Positions 32,772-41,027 are shown, counted from the first letter of the stretch. The stretch: DNA of 46,352 nucleotides from Dehalococcoidia bacterium (GCA_003597995.1 QZJY01000001.1:1-46352), one strand, 5' to 3'. The notes: generated from the sequence alone by a model not told the origin. Made by a program: numbers and translations.

Positions 32772-32800
32772 AAAAGGAGAGGTTTTTCGCCTCTCCTTTT
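32772..32800. terminator. Bidirectional terminator, duplicated copy of the yqeY terminator
   Basis: AAAAGGAGAGG and CCTCTCCTTTT form an 11-bp stem with a TTTTTCG loop, with A- and T-runs on both flanks, so it can act on both strands. It closes the membrane-protein gene on the minus strand. Sequence and context match the yqeY terminator at 33506-33533. Confidence 0.8.
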
Positions 32801-32803
32801 GCT

Positions 32804-32860
32804 TATAGTATTAAGTTGTCTATCTGCCTCGCAGCTCGTTGACGACGGAGCTCAATCTTA
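32804..32860 (-). pseudogene. Decayed copy of the 3' end of yqeY
   Basis: On the minus strand this reads SSVVNELRGR-stop followed by ACAACTTA, against AVVNELLGG-stop and ACAACTTA at the true yqeY end (33554). With the adjoining terminator, at least 90 bp are shared between 32768-32860 and 33502-33600. The remainder of yqeY is absent, so this is a fragment from a past duplication or recombination. Confidence 0.65.
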
Positions 32861-32911
32861 GATTTCATTGATTGATATATTTCCTCTGCGTATCAACTCA
32901 GCTTTCAGTGA

Positions 32912-33400
32912 TTATATTTCTCCACCCATCAAAGTGAAAATCATCAACGTTAGTACTACCAGGATTACACTGTAATAATAGAGCCATGGTTTGTGAGTGC
33001 GAAAGAAATAAAACAAAACCCCGATGGTCAATAGCGATCCGAAAAGATATGGCAGAACCGGCGAGGGATACGATACTATCCCTATGGTGACTATGGTTAC
33101 AGCTGTTGGTACCGTCATAAAAATCGCTTTAATAAGTACTGGCAGCTTTGAGCGGAAAACAACCCACGAAATCAAAGCGATGATAGCGAGGAACAAAATG
33201 TGTCGCGCTAATGGGATCCATTGAGGTGCAGACTCGCGGTTGCCAGGTATAAAGATATCGATAAACTGAAAAACTAAATAGCTAAGTAGAAAGGTAAGAT
33301 TTAAAAGCACAAAACCAATAGCTGCCACAGCCAGAGCCGACAGTATATTTTTGACATAAGTATTTTTTAATAGATTGCTTTTCCCTTCGGCAGCATTCAT
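32912..33400 (-). CDS. Hypothetical integral membrane protein
   Basis: 162 residues with about five membrane helices (roughly 18-46, 63-82, 84-106, 110-130 and 138-158), a short charged N-terminus and almost no soluble domain. GAGGAAG precedes the ATG. No family is recognised. It is flanked by duplicated terminators and yqeY 3' ends, so it looks inserted into, or trapped by, that duplication. AT-richer than yqeY. Confidence 0.6.
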   Translation of the reverse strand: MNAAEGKSNLLKNTYVKNILSALAVAAIGFVLLNLTFLLSYLVFQFIDIFIPGNRESAPQWIPLARHILFLAIIALISWVVFRSKLPVLIKAIFMTVPTAVTIVTIGIVSYPSPVLPYLFGSLLTIGVLFYFFRTHKPWLYYYSVILVVLTLMIFTLMGGEI

Positions 33401-33505
33401 ATTTTACACTTCCTCAGGATAATCGAATATGACTATAATGCGGCACCAATGGGTTGTCAATAGTTTTGTGCCTCTTAAAACATGGGTAAGATTGTCCCAG
33501 ATAAA

Positions 33506-33533
33506 AAAAGGAGAGGTTTTCGCCTCTCCTTTT
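33506..33533. terminator. Terminator downstream of yqeY
   Basis: AAAAGGAGAGG (33506-33516), TTTTCG loop, CCTCTCCTTTT (33523-33533). Strong 11-bp stem with T/A runs on both sides, 20 bp after the yqeY stop. Confidence 0.85.
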
Positions 33534-33553
33534 AATATTATCGTCTAAGTTGT

Positions 33554-34006
33554 CTATCCGCCGAGCAGTTCGTTGACCACGGCGTTGACTTCCTGGCCGT
33601 CGGCCTTGCCTTTGACCATCGGCATCAGCTTAGGCATTACCTTGTTCTTGTCTCGCGGGCCGACTGCGCCAGTCTCTGCGATTATTTTCTTAACCAGGCT
33701 CATGATCTCGTCGCGGCTCATCTGTTCCGGCAGGTAGGCCTTGAGGATGGCCATCTCGGCCTCTTCCTTGGCGGCCAGTTCAGGGCGGTTGGCCGATTTA
33801 TACGCCTCGATGCTTTCCTTGCGCTGCTTTATCTCTTTGGCGATGATGCCCAGTATGTCGCTGTCGGTAAGAGTGGCCTGCCTGGCGATTTCGCTGTAGT
33901 TCATGGCTGAAAGCAGCATGCGAATTACGGAGCAGCGCAGGCTGTCGCCGCCTCGCAGCGCCTGCTTGAGGTCATCGTTGAGTTTGGTCTTGAGGGAGCT
34001 TTCCAT
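33554..34006 (-). CDS. GatB/YqeY-domain protein
   Basis: 150 residues, whole-length YqeY family: LKQALRGGDSLRCSVIRMLLSAM, LGIIAKEIKQRKESIEAYKSANRPELAAKEEAEM, LKAYLPEQMS and KVMPKLMPMVKGKADGQEVNAVV. The fold matches the tRNA-binding tail of GatB, but the standalone protein's role is not established; one proposal is an amidotransferase-like or tRNA-linked accessory. It starts 8 bp after rpsU, a conserved bacterial pairing, and shares its transcript. Confidence 0.92.
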   Translation of the reverse strand: MESSLKTKLNDDLKQALRGGDSLRCSVIRMLLSAMNYSEIARQATLTDSDILGIIAKEIKQRKESIEAYKSANRPELAAKEEAEMAILKAYLPEQMSRDEIMSLVKKIIAETGAVGPRDKNKVMPKLMPMVKGKADGQEVNAVVNELLGG

Positions 34007-34014
34007 GAGCGAAC

Positions 34015-34224
34015 CTACTTTCCTGGTTTGGTGCTGGCGCGGGCGGCTTTGGTTGCCTGGCGGCGGGCGGCCACCTGCTTGCGGGTGCGCCGTGTCAGGG
34101 GTTTCTGGAAGCGCGCGCGGCGGCGGGCTTCGGAGAGAACGCCGTCCTGCGTCACCTTGCGGTTGAAACGCCGCAGCAGGCTGTCGACGCTCTCGTTGTC
34201 GTTGGAGAAGACGATTGTGGACAC
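34015..34224 (-). CDS. rpsU: 30S ribosomal protein bS21
   Basis: 69 residues from the GTG at 34224: VSTIVFSNDNESVDSLLRRF, QDGVLSEARRRARFQKP and an Arg/Lys-rich tail, all typical of bS21. The GTG follows AAGGAGGCAGG at suitable distance; a longer frame to 34284 would add 20 residues not found in the family. bS21 helps mRNA binding in the 30S subunit. Cotranscribed with yqeY. Confidence 0.95.
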   Translation of the reverse strand: MSTIVFSNDNESVDSLLRRFNRKVTQDGVLSEARRRARFQKPLTRRTRKQVAARRQATKAARASTKPGK

Positions 34225-34393
34225 TAAGTTACCTGCCTCCTTTAATACAAAACCCAGGTCTTGTTTCTGGCCCGGGGTTGCCACAGACCAACGTTATAGA
34301 AAACGCAGCTATTTTAGTCTAGAAATATGGCAGTGTCAATAGGCACAGGTTATTGATTATCGCCTCTTTTGCTGCCATAATTATATAGAAGAT

Positions 34394-34648
34394 ATGACAG
34401 TCCCTGAAGTTTTCGTGATGCAGGCCTGGGAGAAAGCCGGAGGCCAGTGCGAGTGCCACCGTCTTTCTCACAGCCATACCTATGGGCGCTGCACGCGCCG
34501 CATGATATATGAAAAACGCGGCTCCCGCGAGCATGGCGGCTGGGTGCCCCGCTACCGCACCAGCCCCGGTGCCGCAACGCCCCTGGCCTGTGAAATCCTG
34601 TGCTTCGACTGTTTCGAGCAGGCCAGCAACGACGAGTTCAAGACTTAA
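34394..34648 (+). CDS. Small Cys/His-rich protein, degenerate HNH-like
   Basis: 84 residues. The order AWEKAGGQCECHRLSHSH, YGRC, and a later ACEILCFDCFE resembles the HNH/zinc-finger family in which GGxCEC...H...RC...L...CxxCH is conserved. The last His of the HNH motif is Phe here (CFDCFE), and the central Asn/His is not clear, so nuclease activity is doubtful and metal binding likelier. GAAG precedes the ATG. It overlaps the 3' end of the convergent phage-like gene by 4 bp. HNH proteins often accompany terminases, but this one lies far from terL. Confidence 0.55.
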   Translation: MTVPEVFVMQAWEKAGGQCECHRLSHSHTYGRCTRRMIYEKRGSREHGGWVPRYRTSPGAATPLACEILCFDCFEQASNDEFKT

Positions 34649-34857
34649 GCATAGACAGCTACCACCACGGCGTCTCCCGCGTTATTTTCGTCGAAGAATA
34701 GAACGGCGGCACGGCGTCCCGCCAGCATCTCCCCCGACGGTATGTTTCGGGCAACTGTAATTCCCTCCAGATAGGACTTGTCACTGCCCGATAACTGGAC
34801 GACTGCGGTATAGCTCGATGAATCGAAACTGCGCAGAACAGCTTTCTTTATTGTCAC
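34645..34857 (-). CDS. Small OB-like phage protein (baseplate/spike type?)
   Basis: 70 residues, beta-rich: YTAVVQLSGSDKSYLEGITVARNI followed by GRRAAVLFFDENNAGDAVVVAVY. The pattern resembles the small OB-fold domain of phage baseplate or spike proteins, where a short barrel carries GxxVxVxF-like strands. The match is by pattern only. GTG start preceded by AAAGGAGATTAAC, 15 bp after the hub-like gene, last of the minus-strand phage-like cluster. Confidence 0.5.
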   Translation of the reverse strand: MTIKKAVLRSFDSSSYTAVVQLSGSDKSYLEGITVARNIPSGEMLAGRRAAVLFFDENNAGDAVVVAVYA

Positions 34858-34872
34858 GTTAATCTCCTTTCG

Positions 34873-36864
34873 TTAAGGCGCGCCCAGGATAATTTTTTGG
34901 CGATATTCACTCGTTCGGGGGGAATAAAGCAAGCCAATCCCCAGCACCCTTCGCTTGACTGCCGACAGGCCGGCGCGGGGGTCGTTTATTTCGATGATAT
35001 CGTAAAGCTGTTGTCCGCAGTTGGGCGGGACGCTGATAAAACCGTCTGCAGAGGCAATGGTAAACTTCCTCAATATGGACTCTCCTCTTTCTTGGGCCTG
35101 TGCCACAGAACCGAGGTTTCCGTCTTCGATAACGATTGGCCTGTCATAATTGCTTTCGATGGCTTCCCAGTCGAAAACGCTGGCGATGATAGGCGCACCA
35201 GTTGTTGTGTTCCAGCCCTCGACACGCACGGAATTAGGCATAAGCTCCGCCTGAGCGTATCTGCCCTCGTAGATTGAGTGAGCGTTTCCATATGTGTAGC
35301 AGGACGCATCGCTCGAGAGCGGGTTGAGGAGAAACGCCCTGTTGCCCTCAATGAAAATAACGTCAGGGACGAAGGAAAGCAGTTTGTTCACGACCTCGCG
35401 CCCGTTTTCGCCCGGATTGATGCTGAAGTCGGGATAGAAGTTGAGTATTGTGGCCGAGGTCGAGAGCACCTCTAGCTTTATTCCTGCCTTAGCCAGCACG
35501 AAGGCCAGCATATCTTTGACTGCTTTCTGATTGGAGCCCCGGTTCCAGCGGAACTGGTGGCGCGCCCGCCAGCCCGTCAGGGCGGACCAGGCATCCTCCG
35601 CATGCAGCGCCAGGCTGGATTTGCCCCCCGAGCTGCGGTATTCGCAAGCTGTTATCTGGAAGGACTGCCCTTCGCTTACCTCGTTACCCTGAGACGTGAG
35701 ATAGCCGAGGCTAAGATACAGCTCAGAGCCGGTGCGGAGTGGTTCATCCAGTGTGGCATATCGGCCATCATCGTTCCTTAGCTCGACGGCGAGTTTGCCC
35801 GAATCCGCATCAGACTCTTGTTTTAGAGATAAGACATCGGAACTCAGATTCAAGGTCGGGGAATTGAAGTTAGCTCTCCAGACCCCATTAGGCGACGACA
35901 GCCAGCAGTAATCGCCGTGATGCGTCAGGGCCAGTCCGTAGTCCGAAGACAGGTTGAACGGCACGGCCTCGCGCCACAGGCTTTCGCTGAAAGCGCTGCC
36001 CGTCGCCGTATGGGTCCAGAAAGGCCGGGAATAGCTCTGCTCACCGCCGTATTTTTCGGCGTAAAAACAGCGGAAAACATCGGGTTTGGCGAGTGATGCG
36101 TGCCGGTATTCGTAGCCGCTAGCGGCGGGTGCCGTGGCTATTTCTTTCAGCTCCGACCAGGCGCTGGACGGAACGGCTCCGCCATCACCGTAGATAAGGG
36201 ACCATAGCTTGAAATTGCCCGCCGTATCCTTTCCCGTAACGAACAGGTTCCAGTCGCCGTCATAGACAATGCTGACCCCTGAAAGGTCGCCGGTGGTTTT
36301 ATCCCATGCAGCCCGCGTCTGCCACTGGCCGCTAAGGTACTTTTTAACATAAAGAGTCTGCTGGTCGGCGAAGAATAGAGCCAGGTCGCCGTCCGGTTTG
36401 TAGGCGGCGCAGATGCCGTTGATGGCCGGAGAAACGGAAAAGTCGATCAGTTCCGGACTACTCCAGCTAGCTCCGTTGTCAGCGCTTTTGATACGCTGTA
36501 TCTTTTGGTCGGACATTATCCAGAAGATAGATACCTCGGCCCCCAACGAGGCGGCTGCCACGACTACGGAATTATACTGGCCTGAATAAATCCACTGGCT
36601 GAAATCGCTGTTTTCGCCGGGACCGGCGACGCGCTGGTAATACAGCTTGCGGGCGTCGGAGGGCGGTGTGACCCTCGCGCGGATTAACGAGCCATCGGCG
36701 GGTTGAGCGGCAGCGTGGAAATAGTCCGCTTCGCTGCCGCTATATAAACGAGTGAATTTGAGACGCATGACGCCGGCAATAGAGCCCCTCGCTTCAAGTT
36801 TCACATAAGGCACGGCGCTATCCGACCTCTGAGCCGCTATAAGTGTCTGTGACAGGTTTCTCAT
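34873..36864 (-). CDS. Phage-like tail/hub protein with beta-propeller segment
   Basis: 663 residues. Residues about 85-350 are a propeller-like repeat region (VVVAAASLGAEVSIFWI, an Asp-box SADNGASW at 127-134, FFADQQTLYVKKY, SIVYDGDWNLFVTGKD), as in sialidase-type carbohydrate-binding folds. Residues about 360-660 (LSLKQESDADSGKLAVELRNDDGRY, ACEYRSSGGKSSLALHAEDAW, VRVEGWNTTTGAPI, YDIIEINDPRAGLS) resemble phage hub/tail-tip domains. It may combine receptor recognition with a tail tip. Starts by ATGA overlap with the small membrane gene. No tape-measure or tail-tube gene lies next to it. Confidence 0.6.
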   Translation of the reverse strand: MRNLSQTLIAAQRSDSAVPYVKLEARGSIAGVMRLKFTRLYSGSEADYFHAAAQPADGSLIRARVTPPSDARKLYYQRVAGPGENSDFSQWIYSGQYNSVVVAAASLGAEVSIFWIMSDQKIQRIKSADNGASWSSPELIDFSVSPAINGICAAYKPDGDLALFFADQQTLYVKKYLSGQWQTRAAWDKTTGDLSGVSIVYDGDWNLFVTGKDTAGNFKLWSLIYGDGGAVPSSAWSELKEIATAPAASGYEYRHASLAKPDVFRCFYAEKYGGEQSYSRPFWTHTATGSAFSESLWREAVPFNLSSDYGLALTHHGDYCWLSSPNGVWRANFNSPTLNLSSDVLSLKQESDADSGKLAVELRNDDGRYATLDEPLRTGSELYLSLGYLTSQGNEVSEGQSFQITACEYRSSGGKSSLALHAEDAWSALTGWRARHQFRWNRGSNQKAVKDMLAFVLAKAGIKLEVLSTSATILNFYPDFSINPGENGREVVNKLLSFVPDVIFIEGNRAFLLNPLSSDASCYTYGNAHSIYEGRYAQAELMPNSVRVEGWNTTTGAPIIASVFDWEAIESNYDRPIVIEDGNLGSVAQAQERGESILRKFTIASADGFISVPPNCGQQLYDIIEINDPRAGLSAVKRRVLGIGLLYSPRTSEYRQKIILGAP

Positions 36865-37115
36865 GAGCTTGTCCCGCTGTCGCCCCGTTGTCCGGGAATG
36901 TATTCATTGCCCCAGAAGAGGTGTCCGCCGATATAGCCCAGGGCAAAGGCCAGCAGGAGCTTGAGGATATCGCCCCAGATGAGATGCCCCATCACCGCCC
37001 CGCCCGCCACCAGCGCGATGATGCACAGCCCCTCGACTTTGTGCCAGAAGTCGCGCAGTATAAAAGTCCACGGCCTTCCGCCGATGCGCGACCACAATGC
37101 TTTATAGAAATCCAT
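36861..37115 (-). CDS. Small membrane protein, holin-like candidate
   Basis: 84 residues with two hydrophobic helices (about 28-47 and 50-68) separated by WGDI, short charged termini and a Ser/Thr-rich tail. Size and topology fit a holin or an accessory anchor, but no family match is made. AGGAGG precedes the ATG. Its stop overlaps the start of the hub-like gene by 4 bp (ATGA), so both are translated as a pair. Confidence 0.55.
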   Translation of the reverse strand: MDFYKALWSRIGGRPWTFILRDFWHKVEGLCIIALVAGGAVMGHLIWGDILKLLLAFALGYIGGHLFWGNEYIPGQRGDSGTSS

Positions 37116-37134
37116 CTTTTACCTCCTGATTAGA

Positions 37135-37338
37135 ACTCCCATCCTGAGCGTAGCGAGGGATCTGGCAGGAACTTTGACGTGTTGGGTTCCTCGGTAGGGG
37201 CACAGCATGCTGTGCCCCTACTTCTTGCCAGTCGTCGTTGCGAGGAGGCGCAGCCGACGAAGCAATCGTACTGGATAGTCTTTCTCTGCCCGTGAGATTG
37301 CTTCGTCATCCGCTTCAGGCGGATTCCTCGCAACGACG
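37135..37338. repeat. Composite of dispersed repeats inside the phage-like cluster
   Basis: Includes CCTGAGCGTAGCGAGGGATCT (37144 on), the perfect 28-bp GTAGGGGCA palindrome at 37194-37221 and an inverted pair CGTCGTTGCGAGGA (37233-37246) / TCCTCGCAACGACG (37325-37338). No gene is present in this 243-bp gap. The last pair belongs to the GTCATTGCGAGG repeat family also seen at 8529, 41466 and 44650. Confidence 0.65.
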
Positions 37339-37358
37339 ATAATATTTTAGAGAGAGTC

Positions 37359-37994
37359 TTACGGCCCGATGACCACGCTTTGATGCGCGGGCTGCTCTGA
37401 TGGGAGGTAGAGCCTCGACAGCCTCACCCGGTTGTTTCTTCCCAGTCTCCTGAGTTCCTTGCGGAAATAGTCCAGCCTGGCCTGCCCCACCGCCTCGAAC
37501 TCTTTTGATGTGTCCATCCCACCTGCGTTGACCCTGTTAATGGAGAACGACGCCCATTCCAGGCAGGCAAAACCCCCCGCGCCCACCGCCAGCAGGTCTT
37601 CCAGCGTTGCCGGGAGAGTCGAGGTCTCCGCGTCCAGCGTATGCCCCTTGCCGTAGTAGATGCGGGTATTGCTGCCGTCGGGAACGTAATCTCCCAGCAG
37701 GGTCAAAATATTGGCCCACAGGCTGAAGCGCTGGTACTGTTTGGGGAATTTGTCGAGTGGATACTCGACAGCCTGCACCATCCGCCCAGGCGGACTCAGG
37801 CTGGAGATGTCTATATCGCGGCTGCCGGATGACGTGGCTATCGTCTCGACGGCTTCGACAGGCACGGCCTGCGAGAGTTCGCTCAGGGCATGGGCGATGT
37901 GCCTGTCGAGCTCGCCGTCCGTCCAGCGGTAGTTGCCTGAGTCCTCATCCTTGAGGTCTCGCCTTACTATCGCGCGCATGTCAGTAAGATTCAT
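37359..37994 (-). CDS. Phage head-tail connector/adaptor-like protein
   Basis: 211 residues. The N-terminal DMRAIVRRDLKDEDSGNYRWTDGELDRHIAHALSELSQAVP is the helical start typical of gp6/adaptor-like connector proteins coded after the capsid gene; the middle is beta-rich (IDISSLSPPGRMVQAVEYP, IYYGKGHTLDAETSTLP). Function is inferred from this pattern and from its place between capsid and tail-like genes. AGGAGG precedes the ATG. Cotranscribed on the minus strand. Confidence 0.6.
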   Translation of the reverse strand: MNLTDMRAIVRRDLKDEDSGNYRWTDGELDRHIAHALSELSQAVPVEAVETIATSSGSRDIDISSLSPPGRMVQAVEYPLDKFPKQYQRFSLWANILTLLGDYVPDGSNTRIYYGKGHTLDAETSTLPATLEDLLAVGAGGFACLEWASFSINRVNAGGMDTSKEFEAVGQARLDYFRKELRRLGRNNRVRLSRLYLPSEQPAHQSVVIGP

Positions 37995-38014
37995 TGTTCC
38001 CTCCTAGTCATGTT

Positions 38015-38139
38015 TGTCATGCTGGAGGAGTCCGCCGTAGTCGGACGACGAAGCATCTGGGGTGGGGTGTGTAGAAGCAAAAATGAATAGGAATGTCTCC
38101 ACCACCCCTCCAGATGCTTCGCTTCGCTCCAGCATGACA
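38015..38139. repeat. Dispersed palindromic repeat, GTCATGCTGGA family
   Basis: TGTCATGCTGGAGGAG at the left and CTCCAGCATGACA at the right are perfect inverted ends; inside, GAAGCATCTGGGGTGGGG pairs with CCACCACCCCTCCAGATGCTTC. A hairpin of about 125 bp thus lies between the capsid and connector genes, within their transcript. Confidence 0.75.
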
Positions 38140-38146
38140 GATACGT

Positions 38147-39067
38147 TTAGTCCTGCACGCCGATGAGCGCGGCCGCCTTGACGGCGCTGAAAAGCGCCAG
38201 TGCCGTGTACCACTTGACCCGCGTGCGGCTGGCGTCCTTGGTCTCCAGCGAGCCGACGTTCTCCACCTGGATGAAGCCGGGGCTGGACAGGCCGCACAGC
38301 GCGCCCTCTCCCAGTTGCAGGGCATAGACCGTCGAGGAGGTGCCGCCCGTAGTGGCCGTCTCCACGCTGCCGGCGACGGCATGCGTGTCCTTTATCCAGT
38401 CGTTCACGCCCAGCGGGATGCCGTTCCATAGCTGCACGAAGTTGCCCCACTGGTCGCGGTTGGTCTCCATCATGCCGCCGGCCGCCCTCACCAGCGCGTT
38501 GATCTTGCGGCGCGTGCGGCGGCTCATCAGCAGCAGGTCGGGCTTGCCGCCCTTGACGGCGTCGATAAGCTCATCCAGCTTGTCCAGTGTCAGCGCGGCG
38601 CCGCTGGCGCTCATGGCGATGACCTGCGCGCCGGGGACCCCGGTATTGATGAGCTTCCTCAGGCCGTCGAACTGCTTGGCGCTCACGGCCGTATCGCCGT
38701 AAATGAACGTGTCCTCGAACTTCTGCCGCAGCGCCTTGGCTTTAAGCTCGATGATGGCCGCCTGCAAGTCCTGCACGTTGGAACGCGTGGTTTTGAGATA
38801 GTTGTCCACGTCGGCGTCGCCGCCCATGATTTTGAGCTGTGCTGTGAGCTGCTCGAAGGTGGGCGTGGACTCGTTCCAGGTATCGCCCACGTCGTAAAAA
38901 TCGATTGTCGGCAGCGTCTTTTCCTGGTTGTAGGTCAATCCGTTTCCCACTATTTCCACGAAGGGCAGGCTCTGCAGCACCGGCGATTCTTTGACGATGG
39001 TCTCCACCACCCCCTGCATGAGCATGTCGTTGGATAGCTTGGATGCCTCGGCTAGTGTCAGTGCCAT
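38147..39067 (-). CDS. Major capsid protein, HK97-fold-like
   Basis: 306 residues. N-terminal helix LTLAEASKLSNDMLMQGVVETI, a spine-like helix DNYLKTTRSNVQDLQAAIIELKAKALRQKFEDTFIYG, and the repeated IPLGVNDWIKD...VYALQLGEGALCGL...RTRVKWYTALALFSAVKAAALIGV end are typical of HK97-type shells in podo/siphovirus-like elements. No protease domain is attached and the N-terminus starts straight in the fold, so a separate scaffold is likely: the 121-residue gene just upstream. The ribosome site AGGAGGTAAG lies in the last codons of that gene, ensuring coupled translation. Confidence 0.8.
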   Translation of the reverse strand: MALTLAEASKLSNDMLMQGVVETIVKESPVLQSLPFVEIVGNGLTYNQEKTLPTIDFYDVGDTWNESTPTFEQLTAQLKIMGGDADVDNYLKTTRSNVQDLQAAIIELKAKALRQKFEDTFIYGDTAVSAKQFDGLRKLINTGVPGAQVIAMSASGAALTLDKLDELIDAVKGGKPDLLLMSRRTRRKINALVRAAGGMMETNRDQWGNFVQLWNGIPLGVNDWIKDTHAVAGSVETATTGGTSSTVYALQLGEGALCGLSSPGFIQVENVGSLETKDASRTRVKWYTALALFSAVKAAALIGVQD

Positions 39068-39069
39068 AT

Positions 39070-39435
39070 TTACTTACCTCCTATGCCTAACTGTATTTTT
39101 TCGCGTGACGAGAGATTCGAGTTGTCTGCCTCTGTCCTGGCCGGTGAACCGGCGGGCACGCGGCCGGCGGCTTTTTCGGCCTCCAGGCTCTGCTTGACCT
39201 TGCTCACCAGCGCTCTGGCTTGGCTGATGGATTCGTTGACAGCTTGCAGCGTGTCTCCGCCCACCATTTCGGCGGGCAGCTCCGGGTTGAGCCGTATAAG
39301 GCTCTCGCGGTAGGCGTTGAGCGTTTGACTCAATCTCTCTTTGAGAGCGGCGACTTCCACCTCGCGCGGATCGTGAACGGCCTCTGGCTTTGGTGTTTCA
39401 TTTGCTTGTTCTTGTTTTGATTCCTCGTTTTCCAT
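39070..39435 (-). CDS. Scaffold-like coiled-coil protein
   Basis: 121 residues, highly charged, Gln/Glu-rich N-terminus, helix with heptad pattern at about 25-60 (VEVAALKERLSQTLNAYRESL) and again at 68-95 (QAVNESISQARALVSKVKQSLE), and a basic C-terminus. Size, composition and its place between portal and capsid genes fit a capsid assembly scaffold. No enzymatic motif. Its last codons hold the capsid gene's ribosome-binding site. Confidence 0.6.
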   Translation of the reverse strand: MENEESKQEQANETPKPEAVHDPREVEVAALKERLSQTLNAYRESLIRLNPELPAEMVGGDTLQAVNESISQARALVSKVKQSLEAEKAAGRVPAGSPARTEADNSNLSSREKIQLGIGGK

Positions 39436-39460
39436 TTCTCCTCCTTCAATGTTTATTAGT

Positions 39461-39644
39461 TGTCATTCTGAAGCCCGCCGCAGGCGGGCTGAAGAATCTG
39501 GGGGGAGGTGTTGTTCCCTCCCTTTAAAAAAGGGAGGTCAGGAGGGATTTTCCCTCGCGGCAATTCCCTTTCCTCTCCCCCCGTGGGAGAGGAGTAAGGT
39601 GAGGGGGTAACATCCGCCTTCATCCGGGACCTCGTTGCTCTCTC
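39461..39644. repeat. Repeat-filled gap between scaffold-like and portal genes
   Basis: TGTCATTCTGAAG plus GCCCGCCGCAGGCGGGC (perfect palindrome, 39473-39489) and GAAGAATCTGGGG form one half of the GTCATTCTGA repeat. Downstream, CCTCCCTTTAAAAAAGGGAGG (39518-39538) is a perfect hairpin and TCCCCCCGTGGGAGAGG matches dispersed words near 44610-44720. No gene is present. Confidence 0.6.
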
Positions 39645-41003
39645 TCACTCTGTCCCCGGCTTCGGACGCACGTTCATCTCTTTATTCATCTTGAGGATGG
39701 CGCTCCTTTCATCCAGCCAGCGCGCGAACTCGCTTTCCGGATCGGTCACGCCAACCTCGGCCATGGCCCTGCGGCGCGAGTGGATGCCGCTCTGCACCAG
39801 CGTTTCCTCGCTCTTCACCACGCTGGCGATGTCGCGCGGCAGCACCGGTGCCCACACCACCTCGATATTGAGGTTTTCGTAGTCCTCGCCTTTGTATTTG
39901 GAGAGCAGCCTCAGTATCATCTCGGCGCGGCGGCGGTACACCGGCTCGCGGATGAGTCTTTTGCGCCAGATTTTTTGCAAAAGCGGCTGGAGTTCTATCT
40001 CCAGCGCCACGCCGGAAATGTCGCGCCCGGTGCCGCCGAAGGCCGCCCTGGGCGATTCGGCCATGTCGTGCAGCGTGCGGTAGAGCATCTCGATATAGCT
40101 GATGTGCAGCCCCACCCCGCCGCCCTGCAGCAGGTCTAAAAGATATGCCTTGGCCTCCTCAGGCAGGTTCCACACCGCGCCTGGCCTCACGGCTATGTCC
40201 TCGCTCTGCTCCACATTTTCCAGCACGGCGATGGGGTTGCCGGATAGCTCCAGGATGTGCGAAAGCTGGGAAAGTGCGCGATTCAGTTCGCGCTGCGGCT
40301 CCATCAGTTGCGGAATGTCCGACATACCCCAGCAGCGCTTGGGCTGGCGCAGGTTGGGGAAAATAATGAAAGGGATGGCTCCACAGGGATTGGGCTTGCG
40401 TTCGACCAGGGCGTTGTCGCACCACAGCTCGAAGGTTTCATCCGTCCACACCTCGGTGACGAGGCACGATTTGCCCCTGGTTTTGACTCCATACAGCGTT
40501 TGGGCGTCAACGGAGGGCAGAGAGTACCTCGATGCGACTTTGCAGAGGCGCGAGACGTCGTCGGTTCTCCACCACCCGTAAAGACCCTGCACGTCAGGGG
40601 AGGTGACTCTAATTTCGCCCGTCTCGCTGTCCCAGATGACTTTATATGCCCCGTCGCCCAGCACGGCGCAGTCGAGCTCTGTATCGAAATCCAGTTGCTG
40701 CAGGTTGTTGTCATGCGAGATGCGGTCGAGAGCGGCTTGAGCTCTGGCGGCCTCCCCGTCCCCTCCGGCGGGCGTCCGGCCGGACGCCCCTACACTTGAT
40801 ATGGCGCGCACCCTCATCCCTCCCATGAGGTAAGAGGTCAGCTTGTCTATCACCACGCGCGCATAGTTGAAGGTGAGCCGTTTTTCAACCGACGGCCTGG
40901 CGCACCACTGATGTCCCTCGTAGAAATCGAGCAGCGCTTTGTAGCCCCTCATGCGCTCGCCGTCGCGCTGTGAAAGCTCGGCAGGACTAAAGTTTTGTGC
41001 CAT
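39645..41003 (-). CDS. Phage portal protein, SPP1 gp6-like
   Basis: 452 residues. Features: N-terminal YKALLDFYEGHQW, NYARVVIDKLTSYLMG, GDGAYKVIWDSETGEIRVTSPDVQGLYGWW, NPCGAIPFIIFPN, GMSDIPQLMEPQRELNRALSQLSHILELSGNP, and GRDISGVALEIELQPLLQKI, all standard for the SPP1-type portal ring. The portal forms the DNA-packaging vertex with the large terminase. GGAGAAAAGA precedes the ATG. The reading frame is intact. Confidence 0.87.
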   Translation of the reverse strand: MAQNFSPAELSQRDGERMRGYKALLDFYEGHQWCARPSVEKRLTFNYARVVIDKLTSYLMGGMRVRAISSVGASGRTPAGGDGEAARAQAALDRISHDNNLQQLDFDTELDCAVLGDGAYKVIWDSETGEIRVTSPDVQGLYGWWRTDDVSRLCKVASRYSLPSVDAQTLYGVKTRGKSCLVTEVWTDETFELWCDNALVERKPNPCGAIPFIIFPNLRQPKRCWGMSDIPQLMEPQRELNRALSQLSHILELSGNPIAVLENVEQSEDIAVRPGAVWNLPEEAKAYLLDLLQGGGVGLHISYIEMLYRTLHDMAESPRAAFGGTGRDISGVALEIELQPLLQKIWRKRLIREPVYRRRAEMILRLLSKYKGEDYENLNIEVVWAPVLPRDIASVVKSEETLVQSGIHSRRRAMAEVGVTDPESEFARWLDERSAILKMNKEMNVRPKPGTE

Positions 41004-41027
41004 TCTTTTCTCCTATCTTTCTGGATA

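Noticed and set aside
34225-34284. 20-residue N-terminal extension of bS21
   Set aside because: Absent from the family; the GTG at 34224 has a perfect ribosome site.
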